Below are positions 46,452-59,249 of a DNA stretch of 64,000 nucleotides, piece by piece. Position 1 is the first letter of the stretch, and each line of letters starts with the position of its first letter. The stretch is taken from the NCBI RefSeq assembly GCF_021018895.1, contig NC_079378.1, positions 12,487,001-12,551,000 on the forward strand, read 5' to 3'. The stretch comes from Seriola aureovittata (lineage: Eukaryota > Chordata > Actinopteri > Carangiformes > Carangidae). The notes below the pieces were generated by a model. That model saw only the letters and a program-made list of their open reading frames with translations. It had not been told where the DNA came from and did no database searches. The position numbers and the translations under genes are program-made.

Positions 46452-47619
46452 AGTCACCGTAACAGTGTGCTATATTACACAGTATTGGCAAATTTGTGTT
46501 TTCCATTATGCCTGTGTGATGTAATTTAATTGCTAATGTGATGCAATTTTTAATGAGAGCCTTCTACATGGTGCACAGGTGAAAATGAGCTGTTGGCTAT
46601 TTCTGTTGCAGTGATTTAAAACAAACAAAAAAAAACTATCATAAATGAAATTACACACATTCCCTTTCTTCTCTACATATATCAGTATGGGCTCTGATCA
46701 CACACACGGGCACAGGCACACGCAGACAAACACACGCACAGGGTGGCTGATTGAAGCGGGAGGTGGGATATTGGCTTCAGTGTCTGGTTAATTGCCATTA
46801 AGTTGTGTATTAATGAGGTTGTAAAAGACCATAGTGGACTAACTGCTTAACAAGATGCTATTTATACTGTCGTTACTTATTACAGCCCTTAATAGATCAT
46901 CATCAGTCTGCTTCAATTAAAGGCCTGACTTGGAGAGGTAGGAGAAGTCACGGGGAAGGTTTTTGTATGCCTGCTTTCTTTTTTAGTGCTTCTCTGCAGT
47001 GGTTGAATCACCTCCATCAGCGTAAATTACAGAAGTCCTGAACCCCATCACATGCTCACGGAAGAACTTTTGATGACCAGCTTTTTCCCCTCTAACAAGT
47101 ATAACTGATTCCCCGCTGGTATGATCTTGCTACGGTGTTTTTTATTATGTCTGTATTGTAAACCTTCTCTGCAAAAAAAACAAAAAAAACAAATTTCTCC
47201 AGTGGGACAATAAAGTTTGTTTGGAGTGTATCTGAACGCACGCTGTGTACATGAAGCCTGATCTACAGCCAGAGCCCCTGTTCTTCATTTGCCTCACTTT
47301 CGGATCAACATTCACACTCGTTACTGCACGTTCTCGACAAATCCAACACAGATTAAGTTTGCTTTATATTGTGCTCCATAAGATATGAAACACTTTGTCT
47401 TTACAGCTTTGTCATAAAAGGCTAGTTAGTCAGTGCCAGAAAAATATTGATGGTATCTCTCCTGAATAAGATGCTTGTTAATCTTAATTACACTCATTGT
47501 TATCGTCTTTTTAATTTTTTTTTATTGTTGCAGGTCAGGTGACCTCGTGGTCCAGGTCATCCAAGAATACGGGGACCAGCAGCACATGGGTCCGCCACCA
47601 GCACAAGAAACCATCAGAG
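42855..47619 (+). CDS. jade2: JADE2 (PHD-finger HBO1-complex scaffold), N-terminal coding exons 2-3; 3' partial
   Basis: Two coding exons (42855-42918 and 47534-47619) join in phase to give residues 1-50. The protein starts MESEKKRRKYSTSSNDSDTT and continues QVTSWSRSSKNTGTSSTW to KKPSE. Human JADE2 starts MEEKRRKYSISSDNSDTTDS and has a matching EKKPSE just before VFRTDL; JADE1 and JADE3 begin differently (MKR). JADE proteins bind KAT7/HBO1, ING4/5 and MEAF6 to direct histone H4 (and H3) acetylation in the nucleus. Their PHD/EPC-like parts are encoded further right, beyond the window. The start is the ATG placed directly at the acceptor CTCTGACAG. The last exon ends in phase 0 with GAG|GTAAGT. 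The position next to cdkn2aipnl supports jade2. The span includes a 4.6 kb intron. Confidence 0.92.
42955..43047 (+). repeat. (GT)46 microsatellite next to the exon 2 donor
   Basis: 93 bases of perfect alternation starting 36 bases after the donor GT of jade2 exon 2, followed by degenerate GTGAGA. Confidence 0.95.
44019..44075 (+). repeat. (CAGA)n microsatellite
   Basis: About twelve CAGA-type units with minor interruptions. Confidence 0.9.
45819..45876 (+). repeat. (AC)29 microsatellite
   Basis: 58 bases, followed by two GCATACACAC units. Confidence 0.95.
46186..46267 (+). repeat. (TG)n microsatellite
   Basis: 82 bases with two single-T insertions (TTG). A CA array at 46413-46449 follows 145 bases later on the same strand, so the pair forms inverted simple repeats. 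Confidence 0.9.
47534..47619 (+). CDS. jade2: jade2 exon 3
   Basis: 86 bases: the last two bases of Ser22, then 28 codons QVTSWSRSSKNTGTSSTW to PSE, ending at Glu50. The acceptor is TATTGTTGCAG and the donor GAG|GTAAGT. The TSWSRSS part is similar to the same region of JADE1, and the KKPSE end is shared by JADE1 and JADE2. Confidence 0.9.
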
Positions 47620-50469
47620 GTAAGTTAGTGTGGCAGCTTGGTTCAGTGACTCGGGCAGATACAGTGTGCTGAATGAAATACAGTCTCTGTTTGGCCGTTA
47701 CACGCTGAGAGTTATGCTCCACTTCCATGCTGCCTGTGACAGATATTTGCTGCGGCTGTTGGTCAGATGCCAACATTTTTGTCTGCTTGTTCAGGTTGTT
47801 GAACTGGCGTGATCTGCTTCTTTTATGATCCTTGTTCTTGAAATACAGAAAAAGAGTGCAGGTCCGGCAGCTAATTGAAATCCTTAAAGTTAGGTGTATG
47901 GTTTCTGGACAAGCTCAGTTGCTATTTGGCTGTTCTTCTGCTTATATTATATCTTTTATCTTACAACCACACTCTACCAAGTTTGAAAACTATGAAAGCA
48001 GCTGTATATCAACTCTTAACTGGAACAAACACGATCCAATGTAAACACAGCCATCTCCGTCACCACAGCTAAATCAACCGGGCGCATTGATGGCACAGAT
48101 TGGTTCCCTAAAATACCAGGTTGGAACATCCATATGGTCATGATGAACATTCCCTAGCGCTCTCAAATGACCACCCTGGGGAAGAAACTGGCATAATCCA
48201 GTTGGAAAATGGTGCACTGTACCAGTTGTGGCAAAAATGCTTTGCCTGCCACAATCACACATTCCTCCCACTCTGTCAGTGAAGTGGGTTCAAATCTGTT
48301 TAAGGACAACTTTCTGTTTTGAAGAGTTTCACTCCAAAAATAACTATCTGCCACTTGGAACACATTACATCTACTGGTGATTTTTTTTATTTATTTATTT
48401 TTTTTTAATAAAGCAGAGTAGGTGACAGCCTTGGATGACACTTCTCAAACTCTGAAGATGTTCAGTGAGACACTCAAAACAAAGATCTTTTACAAAATGA
48501 ATTGTTACCATCTAAGAGGGTTATTTGCCCTCACAGCTGCTGTGATTTCTCGCCATCCTTCGTCCAAATACAAAAAAATGTCAGAAACTGTCTAAAGTGT
48601 AAGCGCACAAATTTAGTTTTTATGCAACTTTTGAAAGGAGAATGAGTAAAGCAAAAAGGCATGCATGCCCCCGAACCACCCCGAAGTACAAGTCATCAGC
48701 AAAGCATCTGTCATGCCTGTGCATTTGAAGCTTCCTCCCCCTCAGCTCCATCCAGTTAACCACAGGCTGTTGGAAGGTCCTGTCAGCAATCAGTCTCTCA
48801 GTAATTACTACTGTAGCTCTCTGCTCTGACCCGGGCCTCAGCTGAAGAGCCAGGGGCCACGTTCAATTTCATAACGCTGCCGCCTCGCCTCGCTCTGGGG
48901 CACCCTGTTTTTTCGTGAAAAATGATGTTTCGCAGCAATTTTTTTTTTTTCTGCTTTTTCTTTAGCAGTGAGTGACAGGAGAGGCCGAACAAAGAAAAAG
49001 GGTGGGTGACATCTGACAAAGGTTTATTGCAAAGTTCATATGTTGCGAGGGCATTTGAAAATTTTGACCCATTTAATATATAAAGAACATTCTCAGTTCC
49101 TCAATTCAGTACTTGCACTTCTTGGGGGGCCTTGCTGACTTGTTAGTTTTGCACCTAGGTCCAATTAAGGAATAACATTTTTTTTTTTTTTTTTTTCAAG
49201 TGTATACCTGAACCAGAACAGCTCGTAACATGAACTTGAGATTGCAACTTGTAGGGTTTTGCTGTTCAAGCTGACTCACATTGAGAACACATAACTGTAT
49301 AATGTGTTTAAACGTGTATCATTAGTTAATTTCTTTTTAATTATTTGCTTAGTCACTGAGAAAGAAGTTTTAGAGGATGCCATCTTCTGGTTTTAACATT
49401 TACCACGTAGGCGAACCTACTGAGAAATTTTGGAAACCCGTCTTACAATAAATACGTGACCTGTCTTGTACATTAGGTGAGTGGAGCATTGGTACTGCAG
49501 GACAGCAGCTTCATGCAGGTATGCTGGCTTCACACAAAGTGCTTATTGTCTGACCCACATTTTGAACACATCTTGAAATAGGCAGGTTTGCATCTGCGAC
49601 TGAACAGGTGTGGAGGTGGGAAAGTTGGCAGGATTGGAGCTATTTCTCTCATCCTCTCTCTCTCTCTTTTTTTTTTTTTTTTTCATTCTTGACACACCTA
49701 CTTCTGTGTGTATAACTGAGTGTAACATCATGAATGGCTTTTGAGAACAGACTGTCCAAAACTGTTTGCCTCATTTCTTTGTGTTCAGTTTGTTGCATCA
49801 AGTCTACAAAGACATGCAAAAGACACAGTATTCCTGGAAAGAGATTTGAGAGGTGGTGGGATGAAGCCAAAAAAAGAGGGTATAATGGCCTTGGGTTGTC
49901 GCCATCCAGAACGGGTACAAACACCTTTGCCTTTAGATGTGGTGGGTGATTCATCATATGTTCATTGGAAGGATACTAAAACCTTTAGTCACCGGAGCCG
50001 AGCCATCACTTTGACTGTGCGTGTAGTGAAGGCTCTTTACTCTCTTTGTAGGTTAATTGAACAAAAGCTCACGTTTCTTCAGGGCAGCTCATCTTCTGTC
50101 AGTGTGTGGAAGAAGTGACGACGAGACCGTCCGTCAGACGGAGTACAAGAGTTAAACCCTTCAAAAACCAACTGCATGCCAGCCCTTCAGGTGTTGGTAA
50201 CTGCTGTCAGTGTGAGAGCTATCCTGAGGCAACAGCCACAACTTGTATGTTTTACAGGACAAATGTCATGACCCTGATTAAATGTCACCACCTATTTTGC
50301 TCACAATGCTTAGCTGGAGCAGACATGTCTTGGTAGCCTTGGATTTTTTTGAAAGGGGATGGGTGTTTTTTGCTTGACCTGACTAATCCAAAGGAAGAAG
50401 GGGCTTTCTTTGTATCTAAGCAGCAGTTAAATTAGGCAAAGAGCGATCAGAGAAACAACTACCGCTATC

Positions 50470-50495
50470 AAATGTCACATTTACATGTGACATTT
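50470..50495 (+). other. Perfect 11-bp inverted repeat
   Basis: AAATGTCACAT, a TTAC loop, then ATGTGACATTT. It lies 178 bases before the larger hairpin. Confidence 0.85.
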
Positions 50496-50672
50496 TGTGT
50501 TGAACTAGTTCATCAGCAAGAATAGAAGTCCTCAGTTTCATTGGTTGAAAACGCCTGTTAGCAAATGATCCTTATCAGTGCTCTGTCAAATGTGCATCTG
50601 GTTTGTAACTTTGCTGATGGACGGAGTTTCAGTATTTACAACCACACTTCCCGATGAATACATAACATAGTT

Positions 50673-50723
50673 ATGCCATGCAATTTAATGAAACCAGACT
50701 GGTTTCATTAAATTGCGTGGCAT
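50673..50723 (+). other. 23-bp-stem hairpin with 5-base loop
   Basis: The left arm 50673-50695 (starts ATGCCATGCAAT, ends GAAACC) pairs with 50701-50723 over all 23 positions. The single DNA mismatch becomes a G-U pair in + strand RNA. The loop is AGACT. No flanking target duplication was recognised. Confidence 0.9.
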
Positions 50724-51457
50724 ATTTTGTGGTGGTATGGACTTGTATATTTGCTGGTTGTTGATGGTGGCAGACAGACATCCCTGAAATTAATGAAAAA
50801 AAGTCCAAGCAAGGCTGTGAAGATTCCTCATCCCTGCTGGAAAGGAAATTCAGCAGTGGCTCGCAATGCGGACAAGTTTATGGAAGGATACTCACCCTCG
50901 GTTAAGGGATGTGTGGCGAATGGTAAACACTATGCACTTGTAATGACAACGTAGCTCTTTTCTAAAAATGAGCCGTCTCTATTTGCGCCTTTGCGAGTCT
51001 TTCACTCTAGCTTTGACTTTTCTTAGAAGTGGTTTAGAGGGCTTTACTTGGCGGAAGGAGGGCACAGTCAAACGCTTCCGCTTTTTTGTATAGCCGTTTT
51101 TTTTTTTTTTATCTCATTTTAGATGAGGGCCGAGATTTAAGATTTTGAAAATTTTGTGGACAAACAGGAAGCCGTTATGACACACAGTATACAAGCAGAT
51201 GGCGCATATTTGGTCTTTTGGGTATTGGTTAGGGTCAGCAGTTGAGAACAAGAAAAAGACAGAGGAAACAAACAAAGCAGCAAAAAAGTTTACTTTAAAA
51301 AAAAATGCGCTGTAATGTAAGTGTGCTGAGTCACCAGTGAGAGCTCCTGGCCTCATCTCCTCTGACAAAAGCAAAGCTCTCCTTCTTCAGAGAAATCCCC
51401 CCTGCTCTCCCCCAGGGGATTGTGTGACACTTGTCAAAACACTGTAACATGGGCAGA

Positions 51458-51460
<3 letters not shown>

Positions 51461-51504
<44 letters not shown>
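51461..51504 (+). repeat. (CA)22 microsatellite
   Basis: 44 perfect bases. Confidence 0.95.
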
Positions 51505-51507
<3 letters not shown>

Positions 51508-54087
51508 CCTGACACAAACACTCACACACATTTTTTAGAGGGTGCTTGTAACACTATATTGAGACAGAAACATGAATACAGACGCACTTTGTAATCCGGG
51601 CTTTTTTTCCAGGCTCGTGGTATTGAAATTTCGCACCACACACTTGGAAGAGGGAATGTCTCTATCCATGTTCCTAGTTTCATTTGAATCTTTTTTTTTT
51701 TTCCTGTATGTTTTTCTTTTTCCTCCTTAAAAATCCAGCTCCAGTCTTCAGGTAAATCTATATGGAGATGACAGTAGTTAAAGCAAGTGTTTACCTGGGC
51801 TGTTTTTTTTTTTTTTGCAGCAAAACAGAATTGAATCAGGTATTTGAAGCATAGATAATTCCATCTTGTCACTGTGCCCGGTCAGACAGAGTGTAAGAAT
51901 GTGAGCATAACTCTGCCAAACTTTACAATAAGTTGCCCCGGATAATTCATGTTAATGATCATCACCTGTGGTTGGGCTGTCTGGAGCGTTAGACATTATC
52001 AGTATGGCGTATGCACTTTTGTCTGCACAACCTCAGTTAATAACGGGCCTCCACAGATGCGATTCGTGGAAATGAGTCTTGATGCCAAAATCCAGGTGTA
52101 ATGATCTGCTGTAATGTTGTGAGATATATCACACGCTCAGCACTAATTTCTAACATTATTCAGTTCACCATTTACAGCTTGGCAATTTAGCAAAAAGCTG
52201 CGACTTCCAATTAGTGCAACAGTTACAAGTGAGTATGTGAAAGAACTCGTATTTATAACGGGGAAGTGGAGCAGGTTGGTGTTAAGTGCTTAGTAAAGAC
52301 ACTTTGGAGAAAAGGCACTAAATCAAAAAAAAACAGCGTTCATTCATTCGCTTTCATTTTTAGAGGCTTTCTTCCTAAACCTTTGGTATCATGTCGTATC
52401 TTCTTCTCTGTGACCTTTCAGTTACTGTGCTTGTTGCATGGTGTTGTGCGCTTGCTGTGTTTGCTGAAATGACTGTATAGTTGCATCCAGGTTGATATCA
52501 AATGAAGTACTAGTTATTAGTTTAAGCCATGTAGCTTTCCCTGGACATTTCAGTGCTGTGGTTGAAGGACGACGGTGTGATGAAGCTCAGATCATATTTA
52601 AGTCATAGTTTTACAGCTTTCAACCCCGGTTGAAAGTATTTTCATGAGTAAGGAGCTTTTACTGTTTGACAAAGCCAAGAAGAGGTTGTCGAACAGAGAG
52701 TGATATTGGGAGCCGCTCACAATGCATCATGGGAGGAAGGAAGTGGTGTTGATGGGGTTTGCCAAAAAAGATGATGGCTGAGCAGGTGTGAAACGCTCTC
52801 TATAGAGTCATTGTTTGCTTGTGCGTATACAGTGTAAGAGTGTGTATGTGTGTGGAGTCAAGTGTGCATGTGTGTGTGTGCGACTATATCCTGAGGTTGA
52901 GAGTGTTTTTAGAGAGGTGGCAGCTACAGCACTTTCACTTTTCAGTAGGTTGTACATCTATCTGTAATGTGCATGTAGTGTTCATGCAGTCTATATCAGA
53001 ACACATGTGCAGTGAACTATCACCTTTGCACCATCGCCACAAAAACAAAGGTGTCTTTGTATATTAGTTTACGCAGTGGTGTGTATTTGTTTCACCAAGA
53101 TAGTGTGAGTCATGAGTATTGTTCATATGTCTTAAGATGTTAACCAGAACAATGTCAACCTGTCTGCAAGATGAGGCTTTGGTATGATTGCGTTTCATGT
53201 TTGCATCTTTTTCTAATATCAAAATCTTTCAAAATAGTTGTGCCTAGCTTACTAAGATGGGATGTTTTCTGAATTAATATTAGAAAACTTTGTGTAGTGA
53301 AAAGACGAGGAAGAAGGCAACCTAGTTGACAACAGATGAAAGTCATTGTGAATGGGTTTAATACTGGATGATGCCGGCGGACATCAGTAATGAAAAGTAA
53401 TCCGGAAAGTGCAGTAGTTTTTACAGAGTGAGCCTGGGAACTGTCAGCGTGGAGTGTTCTGAAGGCGCAAACTTCAGTGCTGAAATTCAAAACAGCAGCC
53501 AACTGGTGGAAAACACAGCGAGTCTGTTCAACAGACCCTGATCGTTTTCTTCCTTATTGCTTGCAGTTGTTGAAGAATTATTGCAATCAAATTAAGACAT
53601 TGGAAAACTTCCTCAGGATATTGACAAGCTTTCAGAGCCGTTCTCAAGTCTTTTTTTTTAACAGCTCTGATGTTAAGCTAAGAGTCATTGTTCTGAGGCA
53701 GCTGTATGTTCATCCAGATGTGCAGATGTTACAGGTGGATCACTGTCAAAGCAGCGATACCCTCTGTTTTGTGAACTCATCGTTTCTGTGCCAGCATCCT
53801 CGCAAGACATTACAAGTTCTAATTCTCTCCAATAGTGTTGATCTTCCAACACCATATGTGTAAATGCTTAACTAATCCTGTGCACCGATACAAGCATGTG
53901 TGCTGTACATATACATGTTTGTGTGTGTGTGAGCGTGTGTGTGTGTGTGTGTGTGTGCGTGTGTATGTCCTAGCAGGCTAGCAGCTGCTGTAGCTCATTA
54001 GGGTCTGCTAGAAACAGCTGTGAAACTCCATGGCAACCAGATGCAAACAGCTACAGGAATGCATGGAGTTGATGTTAGAGTTTCTCT

Positions 54088-54088
<1 letters not shown>

Positions 54089-54127
<39 letters not shown>

Positions 54128-54170
54128 AACACACACACACACACACACACACACTCACTCACTCACTCAC
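54089..54170 (+). repeat. Interrupted (CA)n with (ACTC)n end
   Basis: A CA array with AAAC interruptions ends in five CACT units. Confidence 0.9.
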
Positions 54171-54265
54171 GTGTGCCAAGTCCAGTGAATGGATGAGCAG
54201 CCTGGATGGATGGTGGCGAGTTTTGCATGTCGACACATACCAGCCAGGAGATGAGTACAAATACA

Positions 54266-54267
<2 letters not shown>

Positions 54268-54359
<92 letters not shown>
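54268..54359 (+). repeat. (AC)46 microsatellite
   Basis: About 92 perfect bases, 100 bases right of the previous array. Confidence 0.95.
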
Positions 54360-54361
<2 letters not shown>

Positions 54362-56848
54362 GAATCAACAAGTTGTATTAAACTTGCTCACCTGCCAGTG
54401 AGGTGAATAGATGGGTGGGAATTAAAGAATGATGATTGGTGCAACTGCAAAGGATGCATAAAGGACAGAGAAGTGCACAGATAGAGGACAATTCTCAATC
54501 AAAAGACCCTAAGGCTTTCTAATCACTAAGCGGCCTTTGGCCTGTGTTGAGTTTCAATTAAAATATGTATTAGTATAAATATATACCCACATCAGAATTT
54601 TCCATCTCAACTCTGAGTCACCAGTTTAACATGAAACAGCTTCTTTATTTTATTCATGCATCAGCTGTTCTTGTTTTTGAAAATGACTCACCACTGTAAT
54701 TAATACATTTTTTTTCTTTATTCAGAATAATGGGAAATGCATACATTCATTGTCTCCCACCAATTACATTACAGTCCACTGCATCTGCAGAGCAGGCATC
54801 TCGGCGTACACACACCTTTAATAGCTTAATGTCAAGTCTCTTGTTTTATTTTCTTTATTGACATTCAACACTAACATCATATGACATGAAAATATCACAT
54901 TTCCACAAAGAAGAGAAGAAATGCAAGAAATACACGTGTCCGCCCTGATCACAGGTCAGTAATTAAGTCTTAACCCTTTACAGGGGCGACTCTCCTGTAA
55001 CAGCTGTCAGGCAAAATGCTGATCACACTGGAGAGTGGTAGCTGTATGCTCTGATTTGCAAGTGGTTTAGCATGAATAACCTGCATTTAGCAGTGGAGCT
55101 GAGAGCATTGGAGCATGTAGAAAGCAGCATGAAAAAAAACAAAACAAAAACTAGCCACACGTCACACATTGTGTCGCATTGCTCCATTTTTGCACCGCTC
55201 TCTACACATTTTCAATGACCCTCCGACCTATTTCAATTAAAGTTAGATTTACAGATGCATTTAAAGATGAGGTTTGTAAAACTGTATACACAGAGCACAG
55301 GATACAAGCACGAGAGGCCACAATGACACAAAGGGGCAAAGGATAAAATAATTCCAATTATATGACAGCAGGAGGTTCGACTCGACTGATATGATATGAA
55401 TCATTGACGTTTAGAGGGCAGCGCTGATTTCAAGCCATCCCACTATTTGCTATGTGGACATCTGGACAGCCCTTTGTGTCCTAATGTGATCCCAGTATGG
55501 TAGTTTACCTCCCACCATTAGTGCTTGTTGTCCACTTGGTAAAGTTTTCATCAGTGAATAGATTCCCCATATGGTCAAAAACGATCACATTTGTTCTATT
55601 CTGCGATGGTGCAGATTCAGCACTGAGTTACCTTGCAGATATTACAGTGAGATACTTAAGGGAAAAACACTTTTGTATAGTTTTAGTAAAACAGTATGAA
55701 ACTAAGAAAACAAGTAAACTAGTGAAAGTTGTTCAGTGTTCATGAGTGTTGGAACTGTTTTGGGGGTTGGCTCTGTGGACTAAAAACTAAAATGTATACT
55801 TTGTCTCTGAGTTCTTTGAGTTTGTGGTTGAGTCATAAACTAACTGCATTGGCTGGAGAACTTCTTGGCAAAATATAAACACTAATCAGATGGTGTGTGT
55901 GTGTGTGTTGTCTGCGGAGGGAAGTGAATACTTGTTCAGCCCATGAGCATTTGTTTTGTTTTTGCATGTATCACTGGCCGTCTTCATGTGTCTGTTTCCG
56001 GTTAGTCATTACCATTTTGTGTGTGTGTGTGTGTGTGTGTTTGTCTTTCATGGGTAAATTTCCACATATTTCCAGTCATGTGTGATGGGTTCATGGCAGC
56101 AGCTCAAAGGGTTGGATACTGTACCGTGTGGGAAGGAAAAATCTTGAGAAATGAAGATGGCAAGGGGGAGGACTGCATGTGAGAAATAAATTGATGGACA
56201 ATTAATTAGTAAAAGTGTAATGGATTTTGAAAGGAGGAAAAAAAAGAGACAAGAAGGAATTTAAAGGATAATGTGAATGCATTAATGAAAGAGTGGTACA
56301 GAAAGGAAAACAATGTGATCATCAGTTTAGGATGGTGCAAAAAGCCTAAAATAAGGCAAACACAGAAGTAAAACATTGCAATATTAATTAGAATTGTTGC
56401 ACAAAAACAAATCTGCATTTGAAATTCTACATTTGTTTTTTTTGTTTGTTTATGTTTTCTTTGCTCTGTTGCCCTTCTCTGGTTGTTTTAAGGTTTCGTC
56501 TGTGCAGGTTTTGGTACAGTATCTGTGCCGTTCAAAGTGTTTGTGTTTCATCATTACCACACTTCCCTGATGCAGCCAACTCTTACCTTCGCCATTACCT
56601 CTGCTGCCCGGCACAAACACAGACACACACAACACCATCACCACCACCACCACCGCCACCACAGTTTCAAACAGTGGTTATATATTGTCTAAAAAAAAAA
56701 CATATCCACAAGGCTCTGTCCACTGTCACATTTTGCAAAGGCACGAGATGGATAATTGTAATGATTTGTGAGCCACAGCAAAACCCGCAGGGCATCCGGA
56801 GTAGTACTTGTGACTTTGTCTTGTCAGCTGCTGTTGAGCAAACGCATG

Positions 56849-57310
56849 TTATAGACGTACCACATCGCGAGGGAAGCTTACTTTATCCCTCTGCACAGTG
56901 TTCAAAAAAGATCTCCTTGGTAAAAAAGCCCAAATACAGATAATGATTTCATGAAACCACTGCAACTTATAGGAGCTATTTGTTAGTTTTGCAATTGCTA
57001 CATAGCCATCGTTCGCATTAACAGCTGTTTTTCTTACCAGTCTAGAAGAAAACATTGCGAGTTCAGCATCTAACTTCATCCCTTTACTCACCAAGAGCTG
57101 TCTCCAGTGGTGGAAAGCAGCACCAATTTGAACTTTTGTCTGCATCACGCCTTTTTTTTCATCCACGGAAGTTATTACGCTAACCAGCTAGCCCCAGCCC
57201 GTCTCATCACTTTCCGATAGCGTCTCACTGTAGCCTCCAAACTGCCCAGACGACAGCGTTGCTCAGAGGGCGTATCATAACCGCTTGTTGTGTAAACGTT
57301 ACGATAGCCG
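56849..57310 (-). other. Candidate promoter plus first coding exon, or transposon-derived 5' module
   Basis: On the - strand a CpG-bearing stretch (57310-57170) precedes an ATG at 57166. The frame reads MDEKKGVMQTKVQIGAAFHH, WRQLLVSKGMKLDAELAMFS, SRL, and then meets GACTG|GTAAGA, a good splice donor near 57035. The pattern 'F..WR.L...KGMK.DAELA.F' resembles the first exon of a transposon-derived fish protein family that I recall but cannot name. No continuing exon was found to the left. It could be a repeat fragment rather than a gene. Confidence 0.3.
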
Positions 57311-59249
57311 GAGCTTTTGTCTTGGGTGGTGATTTCACAAGAAACCACTTTAGGCGGAGGAGAAAGCCTACAAATAGCCCCTTTTAAGTTTAGTCATCTT
57401 ATGTTATTTGTAAGTGGCTAGTCACTAAAACCAACTTCCCCCACGCACAATATTTGTTAAACAAAGGTCTGAAAATGTGTCACTGACATTTGGAAAGCAT
57501 GTCTAACCTCAGTAGATGTACCAATTTTTTTGTCTAACGCCAATCTGCCACACCACCGACACACAATGACAACTTTCCAACTGAATCAAAGAATCAAACT
57601 TCCAACATATTTCTACTGCTCTGCAGAATTTTTCCAGTAACACCGGTTTGTATTCTGTTTAAGACCCTTTTCCCTCCAAACCTTCAGCTGCATTTGTCAC
57701 ATGTCCTGTAATTCTTAATCCCAGATAAAAATGACAGTTCAACAGAGATTCAGCAATCAAATCATCAAACCCAAATGTGAAAGAGTGAGGGCTAATTTCT
57801 AGACCGCACATGCTGAAGCTGACATTCAGCAGTGACACTGAGAAAAGCCTGGATAGACTCGCTTGTTGTGTCTGACACTTTTTACTCAACCAGAGGAAAA
57901 TCTCTCACATTTTTGAATATGAAACGTTCATGTGGATTTTCTGGGTGCTATGAAAATTCGGTCCTGTGAGTGTAGTGAATCACTAACTGGAGCAGAAGCA
58001 GATGAGACAGATTGAGGGATGAAGAAAAAGTGAAGTGCTGTAGTTGAAAATAAAATAACTCCTGGAACACACTGAGCATCACAGACTGATGATATATTAA
58101 TGCAAGAGCATCTGACGGTGGATTTTTTATTTTTTATTTATTTTTTTCCCCTTTCAAAAATGAATGATTTGTTGAGTGGTTGTTACTTAAAATGACTCAG
58201 AATCTTCTCAGCGTTAAAGTGGGCGTTAATATGAAGTCAGTGGAGAAGTTGGTGTGTTATTATTATAAGACTGTGCGGACCAACTCCTATTCACAAGTCA
58301 TAGTGTTTATATTGGCCTGCACACAGCACCAGATGGGTGGAGTTTGTTGCATCAAAGCAATTCAGAAAAGTCACACGAAGTACATACACACAGAAGTATA
58401 TAAAAAACCACTGAAAATATTGTTCTGCGCGGCAGATCCCACCCAGCTGACAGAGGGTAAAACGAGCTACAGATCTGTCAAATGATATTCAGACTTTTGA
58501 TCCTCTGTATGAGGTCTTTTTCTTTTTTTTTTTTTTTTGATGTTTGTTTCTGAAAGCTGAAGTAAACTTGCTGAGCTTCAGAGCAGGCGGCCACAGATTG
58601 GCCTCTGTTTAATCGACTTCGTTATTCCCCATCAGTAAATTCTGCTGCTAAAAAGCGTGACAACCGACTCAAGTTGCCGTATAGACGCAGATAGGCGGAG
58701 CGGCATTAATCATGTAGTTGTTTTGGTTGTTTTTTCAGCCACGCATCTCCAAAACTGGGTCACATCTCCCCCCAGCCTTTGCTTGCCATTTTACCAGATC
58801 GTCTGCCTGAGCCTGCCATATGAAGAATGATATTTGCATCGGACTCTGTGGGGGGAAATTGGCTTATCCCTCCTGCCTCTTAAGTCTCCTTCACTCTTTC
58901 TTGTCAGTGACCCAGTTTTTTAACCTTTATTTATTGAGGGAAGCTTTTCTGAACATGTCTGCCCTCTCTCTTTCCCTCTCTTGGAAACATTTATGCTTCA
59001 TGTTAATGATTTTACACACATTAGCACCTGGGAGCTGCAGAGTACAAGCACAGCCTCTCCTCAGCAGATCCACTGGAGGGGTTTGGGGGGTTACATGCCT
59101 TGTTCAAGCCCGTTGTTTTTGCTTGAACTTTTGTACTAAAATAGGTTATCGATGATCACTTTCTGCTCTGCCTTTCAAAACTTCCTCATTTCTGAAATGA
59201 TATGCTAACTGTTTTTGCTTAATTTTCATGCAGTACAGTTACCATCTTT

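Larger units (their letters stand above)
42919..47533 (+). other. jade2: jade2 intron 2
   Basis: 4615 bases, no exon recognised. It opens with a 93-base TG array (42955-43047) only 36 bases after the donor, and has CAGA units (44019-44075), CA arrays (45382-45415, 45819-45876, 46413-46449) and a TG array (46186-46267). Two blocks free of repeats and rich in homeodomain-type TAATTA/TTAATTG motifs lie at 45110-45365 and 46745-46960. Confidence 0.7.

Noticed and set aside
49734..50118. Two overlapping open frames near 49.7-50.1 kb as an exon pair
   Set aside because: Neither matches a family I know, the frames overlap each other out of phase, and no convincing splice sites bound them.
50673..50723. 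Calling the hairpin a microRNA gene
   Set aside because: The loop is only 5 bases and the stem is nearly perfect with little beyond it. There is no known seed that I recognise.
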